A DNA stretch of 64,000 bases, taken from assembly GCF_030915405.1 (NCBI RefSeq), contig NZ_CP133262.1:5089057-5153056 (forward strand), written 5' to 3'. How positions within the stretch are numbered: position 1 is the stretch's first letter; every line of letters begins with the position of its first letter. This DNA comes from Neobacillus nitrireducens (GTDB lineage Bacteria; Bacillota; Bacilli; Bacillales; Cytobacillaceae). The notes beneath the pieces are model-generated. The model did no database searches and was not told the DNA's origin. It saw only the letters and a program-made list of their open reading frames with translations. The position numbers and the translations under genes are program-made. Below are positions 26,012-34,738 of this stretch, piece after piece.

Positions 26012-26929
26012 ATGTCAGGAATACAAGAATTGAACTTAATCGAACAGCAAGAAGCCATTATGGCGAAATTTCAACATCGAAAATTAACAAAGAGAAAGAT
26101 TTTTCAACGCATTTTATTAATAACACTTGGTGCTGCCTTGATGGCTGTCGGATTAGAGATATTCCTCGTCCCCAATAACGTTATTGATGGCGGGATAACT
26201 GGTATATCCATTATGCTCTCGTATATTACGGGTTGGAAATTAGGAATGTTCCTCTTTATTCTTAATATACCTTTTTTCTTTATTGGTTATAAACAAATAG
26301 GGAAAACCTTCGCATTATCCACTCTTTATGGAATCATAATTCTTTCAATTGGAACCACGCTTTTACATCCCGTACCGGCTTTTACCCAGGATATTCTGCT
26401 TGCAACTGTATTCGGGGGAGTAGTGCTTGGTATAGGAGTGGGTTTAGTCATTCGTTATGGCGGGTCATTAGATGGGACTGAAATTTTAGCGATTCTATTT
26501 AATAACAAACTTCCTTTTTCCGTCGGTGAAATTATTATGTTCTTTAATCTTTTCATTCTTGGGTGTGCCGGCTTTGTATTCTCTTGGGATCGCGCCATGT
26601 ATTCGCTTATTGCATATTTTGTTGCTTATAAAACAATTGATATTACGATAACCGGCCTGGATGAATCTAAATCCGTTTGGATCATTAGTGACAATGCTAA
26701 GCAGATTGGGGATGCTATTATGAATCGTCTGGGTCGGGGTGTCACATATATCAATGGGGAGGGCGCCTATTCAGGTGATGATAAAAAAGTCATCTTTTGT
26801 GTTATCAATCGTCTTGAAGAAGCGAAATTGAAGGAAATTGTCACTGAAAGTGATGATAGTGCCTTTTTGGCAGTTGCGGATATCGCAGAAGTTCGTGGTG
26901 GGAGATTTAAGAAAAGGGACATTCATTAG
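26012..26929 (+). CDS. YitT-family membrane protein with DUF2179 domain
   Basis: A 305-residue protein. A 30-residue cytoplasmic N-terminus is followed by five or six membrane helices (about 32-200) with FLVPNNVIDGGITGISIMLS and RYGGSLDGTEILAI, then a DUF2179 domain (about 215-300). It is a paralogue of the 18310 gene; function not settled. The ATG has AAAGGGG upstream. It lies just downstream of the candidate large RNA but is separated from it by a terminator. Confidence 0.85.
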   Translation: MSGIQELNLIEQQEAIMAKFQHRKLTKRKIFQRILLITLGAALMAVGLEIFLVPNNVIDGGITGISIMLSYITGWKLGMFLFILNIPFFFIGYKQIGKTFALSTLYGIIILSIGTTLLHPVPAFTQDILLATVFGGVVLGIGVGLVIRYGGSLDGTEILAILFNNKLPFSVGEIIMFFNLFILGCAGFVFSWDRAMYSLIAYFVAYKTIDITITGLDESKSVWIISDNAKQIGDAIMNRLGRGVTYINGEGAYSGDDKKVIFCVINRLEEAKLKEIVTESDDSAFLAVADIAEVRGGRFKKRDIH

Positions 26930-26957
26930 AAGCCTGGAAAGAGAAGGCTTCTTTTTT
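26928..26957 (+). terminator. Terminator of the second yitT-like gene
   Basis: AGAAGCCT-ggaaagaga-AGGCTTCT followed by TTTT, overlapping the stop codon. Confidence 0.85.
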
Positions 26958-27210
26958 GCGGGATATGTCATAATAGAAGAAATAAGTGAGAAATTGACAA
27001 AATGTCGTTATAGGGCTATTCGTAGGATAATTGATAAGAATAAGCACGGGATTCTTGTATGTAATTGTCGGTTATTGCTGAAATTCCCGATTTGATTGAA
27101 GTTGTTTTTGTCGTACCTTGCGCTTGCCTCGGAAATATTTTTGCGAAAAATGGATTATTTCCAAAAAAGATGGCAGGATTACTCTGCCACCCTTAGATAT
27201 TATAGATTAT

Positions 27211-27462
27211 TCAGAACAAAAGTTCAAACACTTCATTCAGTTCGTGAGCCCTTTTTTCATCTTTTTCTTCTTTTGCGTACTTTATTTCCTCCGGAAGCAT
27301 TTTATTCAAAAAATTAATTTCTTTTTGGTCCAACTGACGGACAAACTCTCCTTCGGAAGAATACTGACCTTCCATTAATTTTCGATAAATATTCCTTCCA
27401 TCGGAATGGTCGTCTGTGTAATTTGATAAAGTTTCTCTCAGGTAACCCAATGTTTGATCCAT
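27211..27462 (-). CDS. csgA: Sporulation-specific protein CsgA
   Basis: An 83-residue protein whose start (MDQTLGYLRETLSNY) and end (EIKYAKEEKDEKRAHELNEV) match B. subtilis CsgA, a sigma-G-dependent acid-soluble spore protein of about the same length. ATG 27462 was preferred because GGAAGGGTG lies just upstream; a start seven codons earlier overlaps that site. Its molecular role is unknown. No strong sigma-G promoter was seen, only a CGTATATAA resembling the -10. The 281 bases upstream of the gene's end hold two short hairpins but no gene. Confidence 0.8.
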   Translation of the reverse strand: MDQTLGYLRETLSNYTDDHSDGRNIYRKLMEGQYSSEGEFVRQLDQKEINFLNKMLPEEIKYAKEEKDEKRAHELNEVFELLF

Positions 27463-27556
27463 GTTTTTCACCCTTCCTTTCATCTCATATTTTTCATCGA
27501 GATGATATTTATATACGTGCGGAAGGATTAGAAATAATTAAACCTTTTTCATGAGT

Positions 27557-28270
27557 TTAAACTTTTGAACAAGTAATAATTCGATGACTTAAAATTCCTT
27601 GATACTTTAAGACCATATTCCCATGTTCATTTAGAATTTGGAAAAGTTCAGGTTCAAAGTTTTTTGAAAAGTTGAATTCAGTCGTGTTATTCTCTTGACT
27701 AGTTGCTATGTTTTCCACTTTTATCACAATTTCTTGGAATCCTGTCTGTTCTAATAAACTTCTCCAATCCTTCTCCATTAATAAAGAATCCAATGCGTAA
27801 AATTTCATTATTTCCATTTCTTCAGATGGACTGAGTTTTGTATTTATGGTCATCTCATTCGCGATCAAACGTCCACCTTTTTTTAGTACTCTAAAGAATT
27901 CTCTTAGTGCAATTGGTTTATTAACAAAAGCTAATACGGATTCAGATAATATTAAATCAAAGCTATTGTCTGGAAAGGGAAGTTTTTCAACGGATCCTTG
28001 GATTAATTGAATGGGTAAATATAAAGATTGAAAACGTTCTCTCGCTTTTTTGATCATGATTGGATTGATTTCAAGTCCTACAACTTTGGCCTTATATTGT
28101 TGATATAAAAATGCGGCTGTTTGTCCAGTCCCGCAGCCAGCATCTAAAATTTGGGTTTTGTTAGTAATGTTTTCACCAGAAAGAATGTTTTTTGTTAAAG
28201 GGATACCACCTGGATGGGCGCCACCCACGCCAAATTTGGCCAAAAAGTCAAAATAAGTTAACCCCCCCAT
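27557..28270 (-). CDS. Class I SAM-dependent methyltransferase
   Basis: A protein of about 237 residues. The SAM site is ILDAGCGTGQTAAFL (motif I, about residue 41), then VVGLEINPIMI, GSVEKLPFPDNSFDLILSES (motifs II-III) and EFFRVLKKGGRLI. This is the Methyltransf_11 type with an N-terminal GGAHPGG unlike most members. The substrate could be a small molecule, quinone or lipid. ATG 28270 follows GAGGTG at about 12 bases; a GTG five codons earlier is the alternative. Monocistronic. Confidence 0.78.
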   Translation of the reverse strand: MGGLTYFDFLAKFGVGGAHPGGIPLTKNILSGENITNKTQILDAGCGTGQTAAFLYQQYKAKVVGLEINPIMIKKARERFQSLYLPIQLIQGSVEKLPFPDNSFDLILSESVLAFVNKPIALREFFRVLKKGGRLIANEMTINTKLSPSEEMEIMKFYALDSLLMEKDWRSLLEQTGFQEIVIKVENIATSQENNTTEFNFSKNFEPELFQILNEHGNMVLKYQGILSHRIITCSKV

Positions 28271-28468
28271 AAATAAAGACACCACCTCATTTTATCTTTT
28301 TTCATACTATGATAAATAGTGGTGAGAGGTTCTTTATAAAATGAAAACTACCAGCAAATAACAAATTTGTTTAGTTTCTATCTAATACTTTTATGTCATT
28401 TCGCACAAATTAAATAAATGGAAGGTTAGTTATATTCCTTTCCATTTCAATTTGAAGGAGTGCTTCGG

Positions 28469-28735
28469 ATGAAAAAAATAAAAGTTCAACCGTTTCTCAA
28501 TGCGTTTGCGAGAAAACGAAAAAGTAGGGGAGCTATGTGGGCATCTCTCTTAGGCATAGGTATAAGTGCTGCCGTTTTTGGAGTGACAAAGGGAAAACGA
28601 AAGGACCTTGCACTTCCTTTTCAAAACGTGGTAAAGAACTTTGCACCTAAAACAAATCTAAATCTGATGGATAATGCTGCAATCACAGAGTTTTCAGAGG
28701 AACTTTTAATGAGTGCGCTGAATAAAAAACGGTAA
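28469..28735 (+). CDS. Small membrane-anchored basic protein
   Basis: An 88-residue protein. After a basic N-terminus there is one hydrophobic helix (MWASLLGIGISAAVFGVT, about 22-39), then a mainly soluble tail ending in an acidic helix EFSEELLMSAL. The helix resembles the start of DUF3918-type Bacillus proteins, but I am not certain. ATG 28469 is eight bases after AAGGAG; a GTG three codons earlier overlaps it. Function unknown. Confidence 0.6.
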   Translation: MKKIKVQPFLNAFARKRKSRGAMWASLLGIGISAAVFGVTKGKRKDLALPFQNVVKNFAPKTNLNLMDNAAITEFSEELLMSALNKKR

Positions 28736-28737
28736 GA

Positions 28738-28768
28738 AGAAAGTCCGCACTTTGATGCGGACTTTTTT
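28738..28768. terminator. Intrinsic terminator
   Basis: AAAGTCCGCA-ctttga-TGCGGACTTTTTT lies between the convergent small membrane gene and the VanW gene. Confidence 0.9.
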
Positions 28769-29651
28769 AATATGGGAGATATGGAACCTTTCGTGGCAGG
28801 TAATTTATATTTTCAGACGAATAAATTTTGATGATTAACAGATGTCCTAACGTTCTTGATCTGATTAATATTGGCTGATTGTAGTTATTTTTAAATTCAA
28901 AATCAGGACCATACCAACTGACTGTTGCGTCTCTGCCTGGAGGAATATAGGGAACCTTTCTTGAATGAGAAAAACGCTCAGTAACCTTGAGCCCGGCATT
29001 GTCGATAGCATTGTAAAGCGTAGATGATACTTGGCAAATTCCACCGCCAATATCTTCAGAAAACTCCCCCCTTACAATCACTGGGGCACGCAGATAACCT
29101 TTTGCAACCGTTCGTTTACCAACAACTTTATTAAAAGAAAATGTTTCTCCAGGGAAAACTACATGATTGTTAATTGCCTTTGTTGCTAACTGAATATTGT
29201 TAGATCTTTTTTTGTTTTGTGGATTAAAAGAAGTAACATAGCGCCCGATTCTCATGCTGCGGATATCACTCAGCAATTCACTATCAACCGGCGGATAGAC
29301 TTTAAGGATGGGTATTTCCATTTTTGCCTTTTGGAGGCTAAAAAAGTATGAATAGAATTGTTCCGTAAAAGCCTGACGATGGATCCGAGAGCCTGTTCGT
29401 TCTGGAATGATCATCCCATTCGTGTCCAAACTTGCATTTTCCGGGGCTATAGAAATTTGATTATCTAGTTTGTCCAAAAAACTACGGTACTTACTTGTAT
29501 TAATGAGCGGCAAGCCCGTTTGAGGGAAAGTAAATTCCTCTCGATTAATAATTGTCACGGTCTGACCATCCTTTGTAATAATTAAATGATCTGTAGTTGT
29601 TGTACTCGGCTGGGTTAATAGGAAATACCCCAATATTAATGAAAAAATCAT
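28767..29651 (-). CDS. VanW-family cell-envelope protein
   Basis: A 294-residue protein. An N-terminal hydrophobic anchor (IFSLILGYFLLT) is followed by an extracytoplasmic part. The VanW domain spans about residues 145-260 with the signatures FPGETFSFNKVVGKRT, GGGICQVSSTLYNA and ERFSHSRKVPYIPPGRDATV. The family is found in glycopeptide-resistance gene sets and as YoaR in B. subtilis, and its activity is not established. There is no van cluster here, so resistance should not be inferred. GCAGGGGG precedes the ATG. Confidence 0.83.
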   Translation of the reverse strand: MIFSLILGYFLLTQPSTTTTDHLIITKDGQTVTIINREEFTFPQTGLPLINTSKYRSFLDKLDNQISIAPENASLDTNGMIIPERTGSRIHRQAFTEQFYSYFFSLQKAKMEIPILKVYPPVDSELLSDIRSMRIGRYVTSFNPQNKKRSNNIQLATKAINNHVVFPGETFSFNKVVGKRTVAKGYLRAPVIVRGEFSEDIGGGICQVSSTLYNAIDNAGLKVTERFSHSRKVPYIPPGRDATVSWYGPDFEFKNNYNQPILIRSRTLGHLLIIKIYSSENINYLPRKVPYLPY

Positions 29652-29760
29652 AATCAGAAAACCCCCTGCCTATAATATTGGTAAAAGTTTGCTAATTCAT
29701 GTAACTACAATACAAATTCAAATGAATGAGGAAAAAGTATAAGTATTTTCCAATCCGGGC

Positions 29761-29808
29761 TTTACAAAACTTGAAAATCATATTATTATCATTATTGATA
29801 ATGATAAT
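29761..29808 (+). promoter_or_regulatory. Promoter overlapping a 24-bp perfect operator
   Basis: TTTACA (29761-29766) and TATTAT (29784-29789) with a 17-base spacer form the promoter of the wHTH-hydrolase operon. The perfect palindrome ATTATCATTA-ttga-TAATGATAAT (29785-29808) covers the -10 and start site. It is built of GATAAT-like hexamers as in Fur-type boxes, but it may instead be the site of the downstream regulator. Confidence 0.65.
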
Positions 29809-29831
29809 AAAAATTTAGGAGCAAATTTGAT

Positions 29832-30377
29832 ATGACAAAGGAATCAGCAGTAGACGTTATTTTACACCCGGTTCGCATGAGGATTATCCAGTTTTTAATT
29901 AATCAGAGGCTTACTGCTCAACAAATAAAAGAATTGCTGCCCGATATCCCGCAAGCCTCTTTGTATCGTAACTTAAAAAAATTGGTTGAAACGGGGGTTA
30001 TTCATATTGTTGATGAAATTCCTAATCGAGGAACAATTGAAAAAGTTTATTCAATAGAAAATCCGAGTAAAGCATCCATCGGTCCTGAAGACCTTAACAA
30101 GCTTTCAAAGGATGACCACTTAGGTCTTTTTATCAAATTTATGGCCAACTTAATGGGGGAATATGAACGATATTTAAATCAGGATCACATTGACTTAGTT
30201 GCAGATGGAGTTTCCTTCCGTCAGGCATCCATGTACCTTTCTGAAGTCGAGTATGTAAATTTAATAAACGAGCTTACAGTTGTTTATTCAAAAGTAATAA
30301 ACAATAAGCTCCAAAAGGGCAGACGAAGAAGGACAATAGCTACGATTATTATTCCTGAACAATTGGAAGAACAATAG
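29832..30377 (+). CDS. ArsR-like winged-helix transcriptional regulator
   Basis: A 181-residue protein. The N-terminal 85 residues form a winged helix: ILHPVRMRIIQFLINQRL, TAQQIKELLPDIPQASLYRN, LKKLVETGVIHIVDE. The C-terminal 95 residues are helical and probably carry the dimer and ligand part. It resembles HTH_20-type regulators. It is the first gene of an operon with an alpha/beta hydrolase that starts 11 bases after its stop. The perfect palindrome over its promoter suggests autorepression. Confidence 0.78.
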   Translation: MTKESAVDVILHPVRMRIIQFLINQRLTAQQIKELLPDIPQASLYRNLKKLVETGVIHIVDEIPNRGTIEKVYSIENPSKASIGPEDLNKLSKDDHLGLFIKFMANLMGEYERYLNQDHIDLVADGVSFRQASMYLSEVEYVNLINELTVVYSKVINNKLQKGRRRRTIATIIIPEQLEEQ

Positions 30378-30388
30378 GGGGAATAGAG

Positions 30389-31366
30389 ATGACATTTAGG
30401 GAGAAAGAAGTTACGATTCAAAGTAAAGGAGCATTAAAGGGGACATTAAGCATACCGGAAAATTGTGAAGAAAAAGCACCGGCCATACTGATCATTTCGG
30501 GGTCCGGCAAATTAGACCGGAACGGAAAAGTAAATAAAAAGATTGATTTAAAGCTTTACGGTCAAATTGCTGAATATTTAACCACGTTAGGATTTATTAA
30601 TCTTAGATATGATAAGCGTGGGGTAGCGGCAAGTGAAGGAGATTTTTTATCAACAGGGCTATGGGACTTAGTAGATGACGCCCAAGCTGCTGTCCAATTT
30701 TTAAAAGGCCTTCCTGAAGTGGATCCGGAAAAAGTCATTGTCCTTGGACATAGTGAAGGCTGCACGATTGGAACAGCAGTTGCTGTCAGAGAAGAACTAG
30801 GAGGATTAGTTTTGCTCTCTGGTGCAGTTGAAAGATTAAGTGAAGCTACAAAGCGGCAAAGAGATATTGCAAAAGAGGACATTATCCACGCCAAGGGTTT
30901 TCAAGGTCAGTTACTGCGTTTATTAGGTGTCCAAAACAAAGTGGAAAAGCAGGCACAAAAATATATTGATAAAGTTATGAAATCGTCTAAAGATGTGATA
31001 AAAGTTAGTCTAATCAAAACCAATGCAAAGTGGATGAGAGAGCATTTCAGCTATGATGTAAGGGAAGATTTAGCCAAAGTTATCTGCCCAGTTCTTGCAA
31101 TTACAGGAGAGCGAGATATACAAGCCAATCCTGATGTTCTAAAAGATCTCCCTTTATATGTAAATGGTGATGCCGAGTTTCATGTAGTGGAAAATATGGG
31201 TCATTCCTGTAAGTATATTTCACACACTTCGACAATGTTAACGGCAAAAAAGGATATTATTGCTGAATCAAAATTACCTATTCATCCGGAATTAGAAAAG
31301 TTACTCGAAAATTGGCTGCAAGGACACTTTGTAAGCAATTCTCAAAAAGAGTCTGTTATCAGCTAA
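30389..31366 (+). CDS. Alpha/beta hydrolase (esterase/peptidase type)
   Basis: A 325-residue cytoplasmic hydrolase. It has ILIISGSGKLDRNG (oxyanion-hole loop), LRYDKRGVAASEGDF, the nucleophile elbow VLGHSEGCTIG (Ser at about residue 128), the acid in AITGERDIQANPD and the histidine in NMGHSCKYI. The triad is complete, unlike the hydrolase at 13194. It forms one operon with the regulator before it and the regulator probably controls it. The substrate is unknown. Confidence 0.85.
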   Translation: MTFREKEVTIQSKGALKGTLSIPENCEEKAPAILIISGSGKLDRNGKVNKKIDLKLYGQIAEYLTTLGFINLRYDKRGVAASEGDFLSTGLWDLVDDAQAAVQFLKGLPEVDPEKVIVLGHSEGCTIGTAVAVREELGGLVLLSGAVERLSEATKRQRDIAKEDIIHAKGFQGQLLRLLGVQNKVEKQAQKYIDKVMKSSKDVIKVSLIKTNAKWMREHFSYDVREDLAKVICPVLAITGERDIQANPDVLKDLPLYVNGDAEFHVVENMGHSCKYISHTSTMLTAKKDIIAESKLPIHPELEKLLENWLQGHFVSNSQKESVIS

Positions 31367-31421
31367 AAAGTTTGATTCTATCGGAGCTATACTAAAATTG
31401 GTCCTCCAAATGATGACCATT

Positions 31422-31453
31422 CAGGCTGTCGTTAATCTTTCGATAGCCTTTTT
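31422..31453 (+). terminator. Terminator of the wHTH-hydrolase operon
   Basis: AGGCTgTCG-ttaatctt-TCGatAGCCTTTTT. Confidence 0.75.
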
Positions 31454-31531
31454 ACTAATTCTACTTCTTCAACAATTTTATCACGTTAATTTGTTATAAA
31501 ATTAAATAAAATTTATTGGTTCTCCTATATG

Positions 31532-31666
31532 TCTGTTGATTGGCGCTCCAGGCACTTCGCTTTCCGCGGGCGAGCCGGCGAGCCTCCTCGTCGCTTCGCT
31601 CCTGCGGGGTCTCTCCTGCCCCGTACTCCCGCAGGAGTCTTCGTGCCTTCCGCGCCAATCAACAGA
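31532..31666. repeat. GC-rich palindromic repeat element, copy 1 (135 bp)
   Basis: The element begins TCTGTTGATTGG and ends CCAATCAACAGA, so it has perfect 12-bp terminal inverted repeats. Its inside is strongly GC-rich against the AT-rich surroundings, with inner arms such as CTTTCCGCGG and CTCCTGCGGG/CCCGCAGGAG. Copy 2 at 31958-32091 is in opposite orientation. It carries no gene and looks like a MITE-like or REP-like Bacillus interspersed repeat. Confidence 0.85.
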
Positions 31667-31747
31667 GTGTTATCAATAAAAATCTTCAACTCAACTTATA
31701 AATATTATGAATATGTGGTGAATTCAATAATTAAGCCAAAAGAGTCT

Positions 31748-31920
31748 AGTCAAAGTGAATATAATTTGTATTTGTATTTGTATTTATTGAAGAATTAGTT
31801 CCAGATGACCACCTTCTTCGTTTGATTGATAAATAAATTGATTTTTTGTTTCTTCTTGAAAAAAGCCGTCCTTATTATAGGAATGATAATAGTCGTCCTA
31901 CGATCCCCTTATTCTATTAA
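31748..31920 (+). pseudogene. Decayed N-terminus of an IS1182-type transposase
   Basis: In the frame starting at 31789 the translation reads EELVPDDHLLRLIDK, an in-frame stop, then IDFLFLLEK and SRPYYRNDNSRPTIPLF. This is the pattern of IS1182-family transposases (LVPxDHLxRxID, then IDFxF, then GRPSIDPVxLF). Upstream the frame slips through a TTGTAT microsatellite, and the rest of the gene is gone. It lies between the two inverted palindromic repeats. The remainder of the 950-base gap has no other gene. Confidence 0.65.
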
Positions 31921-31957
31921 AAATAATATGTTGCGATGCTTTAGATTGATTTACCTC

Positions 31958-32091
31958 TCTGTTGATTGGAGAGGAGGGCACTCGACTCCTGCGGGATAGA
32001 GAGGTCACGGGAGACCCCGCAGGCGCGAAGCGCTGAGGAGGCTCTCGGACCTCCCCGCGGAAAGCGAGTGCCCGAAGCGGAAATCAACAGA
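31958..32091. repeat. GC-rich palindromic repeat element, copy 2 (134 bp, inverted)
   Basis: Begins TCTGTTGATTGG and ends near AATCAACAGA. Its reverse complement follows copy 1 through CTTTCCGCGGG, GAGCCTCCTC, CGCTTCG and CCTGCGGGGTCTC, with changes between the two. The opposite orientation of the two copies could let the whole interval fold or invert. Confidence 0.85.
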
Positions 32092-32318
32092 CCGTTTCAG
32101 TGACAATCAACTAATAAAAAACCAGTAATATAGAAAATACAAAATAAAAGTTGCCAAGAAAAATCCTTTTTCTCGACAATCTGGTTGGCCAACCAACTGA
32201 TGGTCAATTTTTTTTGATTTTACTGAAAAAAATGTAGAAATATAGTATATTAATAGATGATAACAATAGAATAGAAAAGTGCTAGCTGTTTGATAGCGGA
32301 CAAATAGGAGTGTTTATC

Positions 32319-32516
32319 TTGGCTGAAAATGAAAGAATTCAATTAAATGTGAGAATTACGAAGGAAACATCCCTGCTTCTAGATGAAATCGTTGAGTATT
32401 ACCAACAAGGATTGAAACTAGGAAGAATTTATAAAGGAGATGTACTTACAGATATTATCGAAAAATCGCATGAAGTAATGAATAAACAAAAGCGATCATT
32501 TACGAAAAGGTTTTAA
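32319..32516 (+). CDS. Small protein with ribbon-helix-helix-like start
   Basis: A 65-residue protein starting MAENERIQLNVRITKETSLL, a beta strand then helix pattern seen in ribbon-helix-helix DNA-binding proteins, followed by a basic tail KQKRSFTKRF. TTG 32319 is eight bases after AGGAG; a GTG three codons earlier abuts that site. It is the first gene after the repeats. Possibly a small regulator; not certain. AGGTCAgGAAA/TTTCtTGACCT (32526-32578) could fold after it. Confidence 0.5.
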   Translation: MAENERIQLNVRITKETSLLLDEIVEYYQQGLKLGRIYKGDVLTDIIEKSHEVMNKQKRSFTKRF

Positions 32517-32648
32517 GGAACTAAGGTCAGGAAATGTCTTTAGAGAATGATGAAATGGGTATGCCCTTTCTTGACCTGCTTATTTTAATAGAATATTTAG
32601 AATTTAATTTGAATATTTAATAATTAGAGGTATAATTATATTCATAAC

Positions 32649-32666
32649 ATACCAACTGGTTAGTAT
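32649..32666. promoter_or_regulatory. TetR-type operator 1 before the acyl-CoA dehydrogenase
   Basis: ATACCAACTGGTTAGTAT, an 18-bp imperfect palindrome just upstream of the ribosome site of the dehydrogenase. It differs by one base from the site at 37103-37120. Confidence 0.8.
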
Positions 32667-32684
32667 GAGAAGGGAGTGGAAAAG

Positions 32685-33893
32685 TTGGATTTTTCATATT
32701 CTCAAAAAGTGAAAGAGTTGCAGGAAAAATTAACAGCCTTTATGGAAGCAAATGTTTATCCGAATGAGCAAATTTACGAGCAGCAATTAAACGAACAAGA
32801 AAGCCGTTGGAGTGCCGTTCCACCGATTATGGAGGAACTAAAACAAAAAGCAAAAGTAGAAGGGCTTTGGAACTTATTTCTGCCGGAAAGTGAATTTGGT
32901 GCCGGATTAACCAATCAAGAATATGCTCCTTTATGTGAAATTATGGGACGGTCTTTAATCGGACCAGAGGTATTTAATTGCAATGCTCCTGACACAGGTA
33001 ATATGGAAGTCATCGTACGTTATGGAACAGACAGGCATAAAGAGCAATGGTTAAGGCCGTTGTTAGCAGGAGAAATTCGTTCGTGTTTTTCGATGACAGA
33101 GCCGGCTGTGGCTTCTGCTGACGCGACGAATATTGAGGCCAGAATTGAGAAAGATGGCGACGAGTATGTCATAAATGGCCGGAAGTGGTGGTCATCAGGT
33201 GCTGGTGATCCACGCTGTAAGATTGCGATTGTTATGGGAAAAACAGATCCATCGGCCAACCGTCATGAGCAACAATCAATGATTCTTGTCCCATTAGATT
33301 CACCAGGTGTGAAAATTGAACGGATGCTTCCTGTCTTCGGCTATGATCATGCCCCGCATGGACACGGAGAAATCACCTATGAAAATGTCCGCGTACCAGT
33401 TGGTAATATCCTCTGGGGAGAAGGAAAAGGGTTCGCCATCGCTCAAGGCAGACTAGGGCCGGGAAGAATACATCATTGTATGAGATTAATTGGTGCAGCC
33501 GAACGGGCGCTTGAAGAACTATGTAAGCGCGTTCAGAGTCGGACCGCTTTCGGGAAACCGTTAGCAAGGCAAGGGGTTATTGGTGAATGGATTGCAGATT
33601 CAAGAATTGAAATAGAACAAGCAAGACTGCTTACGTTAAAAGCTGCCTATATGATGGACACTGTTGGCAATAAAGAAGCAAAGGCAGAGATTGCGATGAT
33701 TAAAGTGGTCGCTCCGTCAATGGCCTTACGTGTCCTAGACCGCGCCATTCAAGCCCTTGGTGCTGCAGGAGTCTCAAATGATTTTACCCTCGCAGCTCAA
33801 TGGGCGAATGCAAGAACATTAAGATTAGCGGATGGTCCCGATGAAGTCCATCGAGCTCAGGTGGCCAAACTTGAATTGAGAAAATATCAATAG
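32685..33893 (+). CDS. Acyl-CoA dehydrogenase (ACAD10/11-like)
   Basis: A 402-residue flavoprotein. The N-terminal helical domain is followed by SCFSMTEPAVASADATNIEA (FAD/substrate segment), NGRKWWSSGAGDPRC, and the C-terminal FAD-binding QALGAAGVSNDF and ARTLRLADGPDEVHRAQVAK. The last pattern is typical of ACAD10/11-type dehydrogenases. It removes two hydrogens from an acyl-CoA, or in the ACAD11 type acts on a phosphorylated hydroxyacyl-CoA. TTG 32685 was chosen because AGGGAG lies eight bases upstream, while GTG 32676 overlaps it. It heads the TetR-controlled cluster. Confidence 0.87.
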   Translation: MDFSYSQKVKELQEKLTAFMEANVYPNEQIYEQQLNEQESRWSAVPPIMEELKQKAKVEGLWNLFLPESEFGAGLTNQEYAPLCEIMGRSLIGPEVFNCNAPDTGNMEVIVRYGTDRHKEQWLRPLLAGEIRSCFSMTEPAVASADATNIEARIEKDGDEYVINGRKWWSSGAGDPRCKIAIVMGKTDPSANRHEQQSMILVPLDSPGVKIERMLPVFGYDHAPHGHGEITYENVRVPVGNILWGEGKGFAIAQGRLGPGRIHHCMRLIGAAERALEELCKRVQSRTAFGKPLARQGVIGEWIADSRIEIEQARLLTLKAAYMMDTVGNKEAKAEIAMIKVVAPSMALRVLDRAIQALGAAGVSNDFTLAAQWANARTLRLADGPDEVHRAQVAKLELRKYQ

Positions 33894-33925
33894 ATTTTTA
33901 GACATGAAGAAGGGTTGGAAGGTTT

Positions 33926-34678
33926 ATGAGATTACTAGGAAAAACAGCGATCATTACAGGTGGCGGAGGTGGGATTGGCCGCTCAACTGCGATCCGATTT
34001 GCCCGAGAAGGAGCAAAGCTCGCTGTAGCAGATATCGATTCCTCTATTGGTGAAGAAACCGTTTCTTTAATAAAAGAAGAGGGCGGAGAAGCAATTTTTG
34101 TCAAAACCGATGTAACTGATTCTGAACAAATTAAAGCATTAATTCACACCACCACCAGCACTTACGGCGCTTTACATATTTTGTTCAACAACGCAGGTGT
34201 CGGGAATTCCGAAGTATGCAGTATTGATTTATCTGAAGAAGAATGGGATCGGGTTATTGACATTAATTTGAAGGGAGTCTTCCTTGGAATAAAATACGCG
34301 GTCCCTGAATTAATTAAAGCAGGGGGCGGAGCAATCATAAACACATCTAGCCTGCTCGGCTTAAAAGGACAGAAATATGTGTCTGCTTATAATGCTTCTA
34401 AAGCTGGAGTTGTCATGCTGACACAAAATGCATCCCTTGAATATGGGAAATACAATATAAGAGTCAATGCCATTGCACCTGGTGTCATTGACACTCCGAT
34501 CATTGATCAATGGAAGCAGGATGAGCGGAAATGGCCGATTATATCACGTGCAAACGCGCTAAGAAGAATTGGAACTCCAGATGAAGTTGCTAATGCTGTG
34601 TTATTTTTAGCTTCTGATGAAGCTTCGTTTATAACTGGTACCACACTATCAGTTGATGGCGGCGGACTAGCTTTTTAG
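33926..34678 (+). CDS. Short-chain dehydrogenase/reductase
   Basis: A 250-residue SDR. The NAD(P)-binding TGGGGGIGRSTA is at about residue 11, LFNNAGVGN follows, the catalytic tyrosine and lysine are in SAYNASKAGVVML, and the protein ends DEASFITGTTLSVDGGG. The acidic VADID after the second strand favours NAD(H). In this cluster it probably oxidises a 3-hydroxyacyl-CoA or a related alcohol. It follows the dehydrogenase by 32 bases with GGAAGG before the ATG. Confidence 0.87.
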   Translation: MRLLGKTAIITGGGGGIGRSTAIRFAREGAKLAVADIDSSIGEETVSLIKEEGGEAIFVKTDVTDSEQIKALIHTTTSTYGALHILFNNAGVGNSEVCSIDLSEEEWDRVIDINLKGVFLGIKYAVPELIKAGGGAIINTSSLLGLKGQKYVSAYNASKAGVVMLTQNASLEYGKYNIRVNAIAPGVIDTPIIDQWKQDERKWPIISRANALRRIGTPDEVANAVLFLASDEASFITGTTLSVDGGGLAF

Positions 34679-34738
34679 TCGCTTGAATAATCTTTTCTTT
34701 TAATCAAATCAGTGAAAATACCTTGTGGAGGGGAACAC

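Noticed and set aside
26960..27200. A second structured RNA in the gap before csgA
   Set aside because: Two hairpins (27131-27162 and 27171-27188) exist, but there is no closing helix, no terminator and no clear promoter.
28767..29651. Vancomycin resistance from the VanW gene
   Set aside because: No vanH, vanA/B ligase, vanX or vanRS genes are present; VanW proteins are common in ordinary Bacillus.
31529..31798. An open frame of 89 codons across the first GC-rich repeat
   Set aside because: It is an accident of the palindromic repeat and runs into the transposase remnant. It has no ribosome site.
32181..32210. GGTTGGCCAACC as a third site of the acyl-CoA TetR regulator
   Set aside because: It is a different palindrome and lacks the ATAC/GTAT ends of the two true copies.
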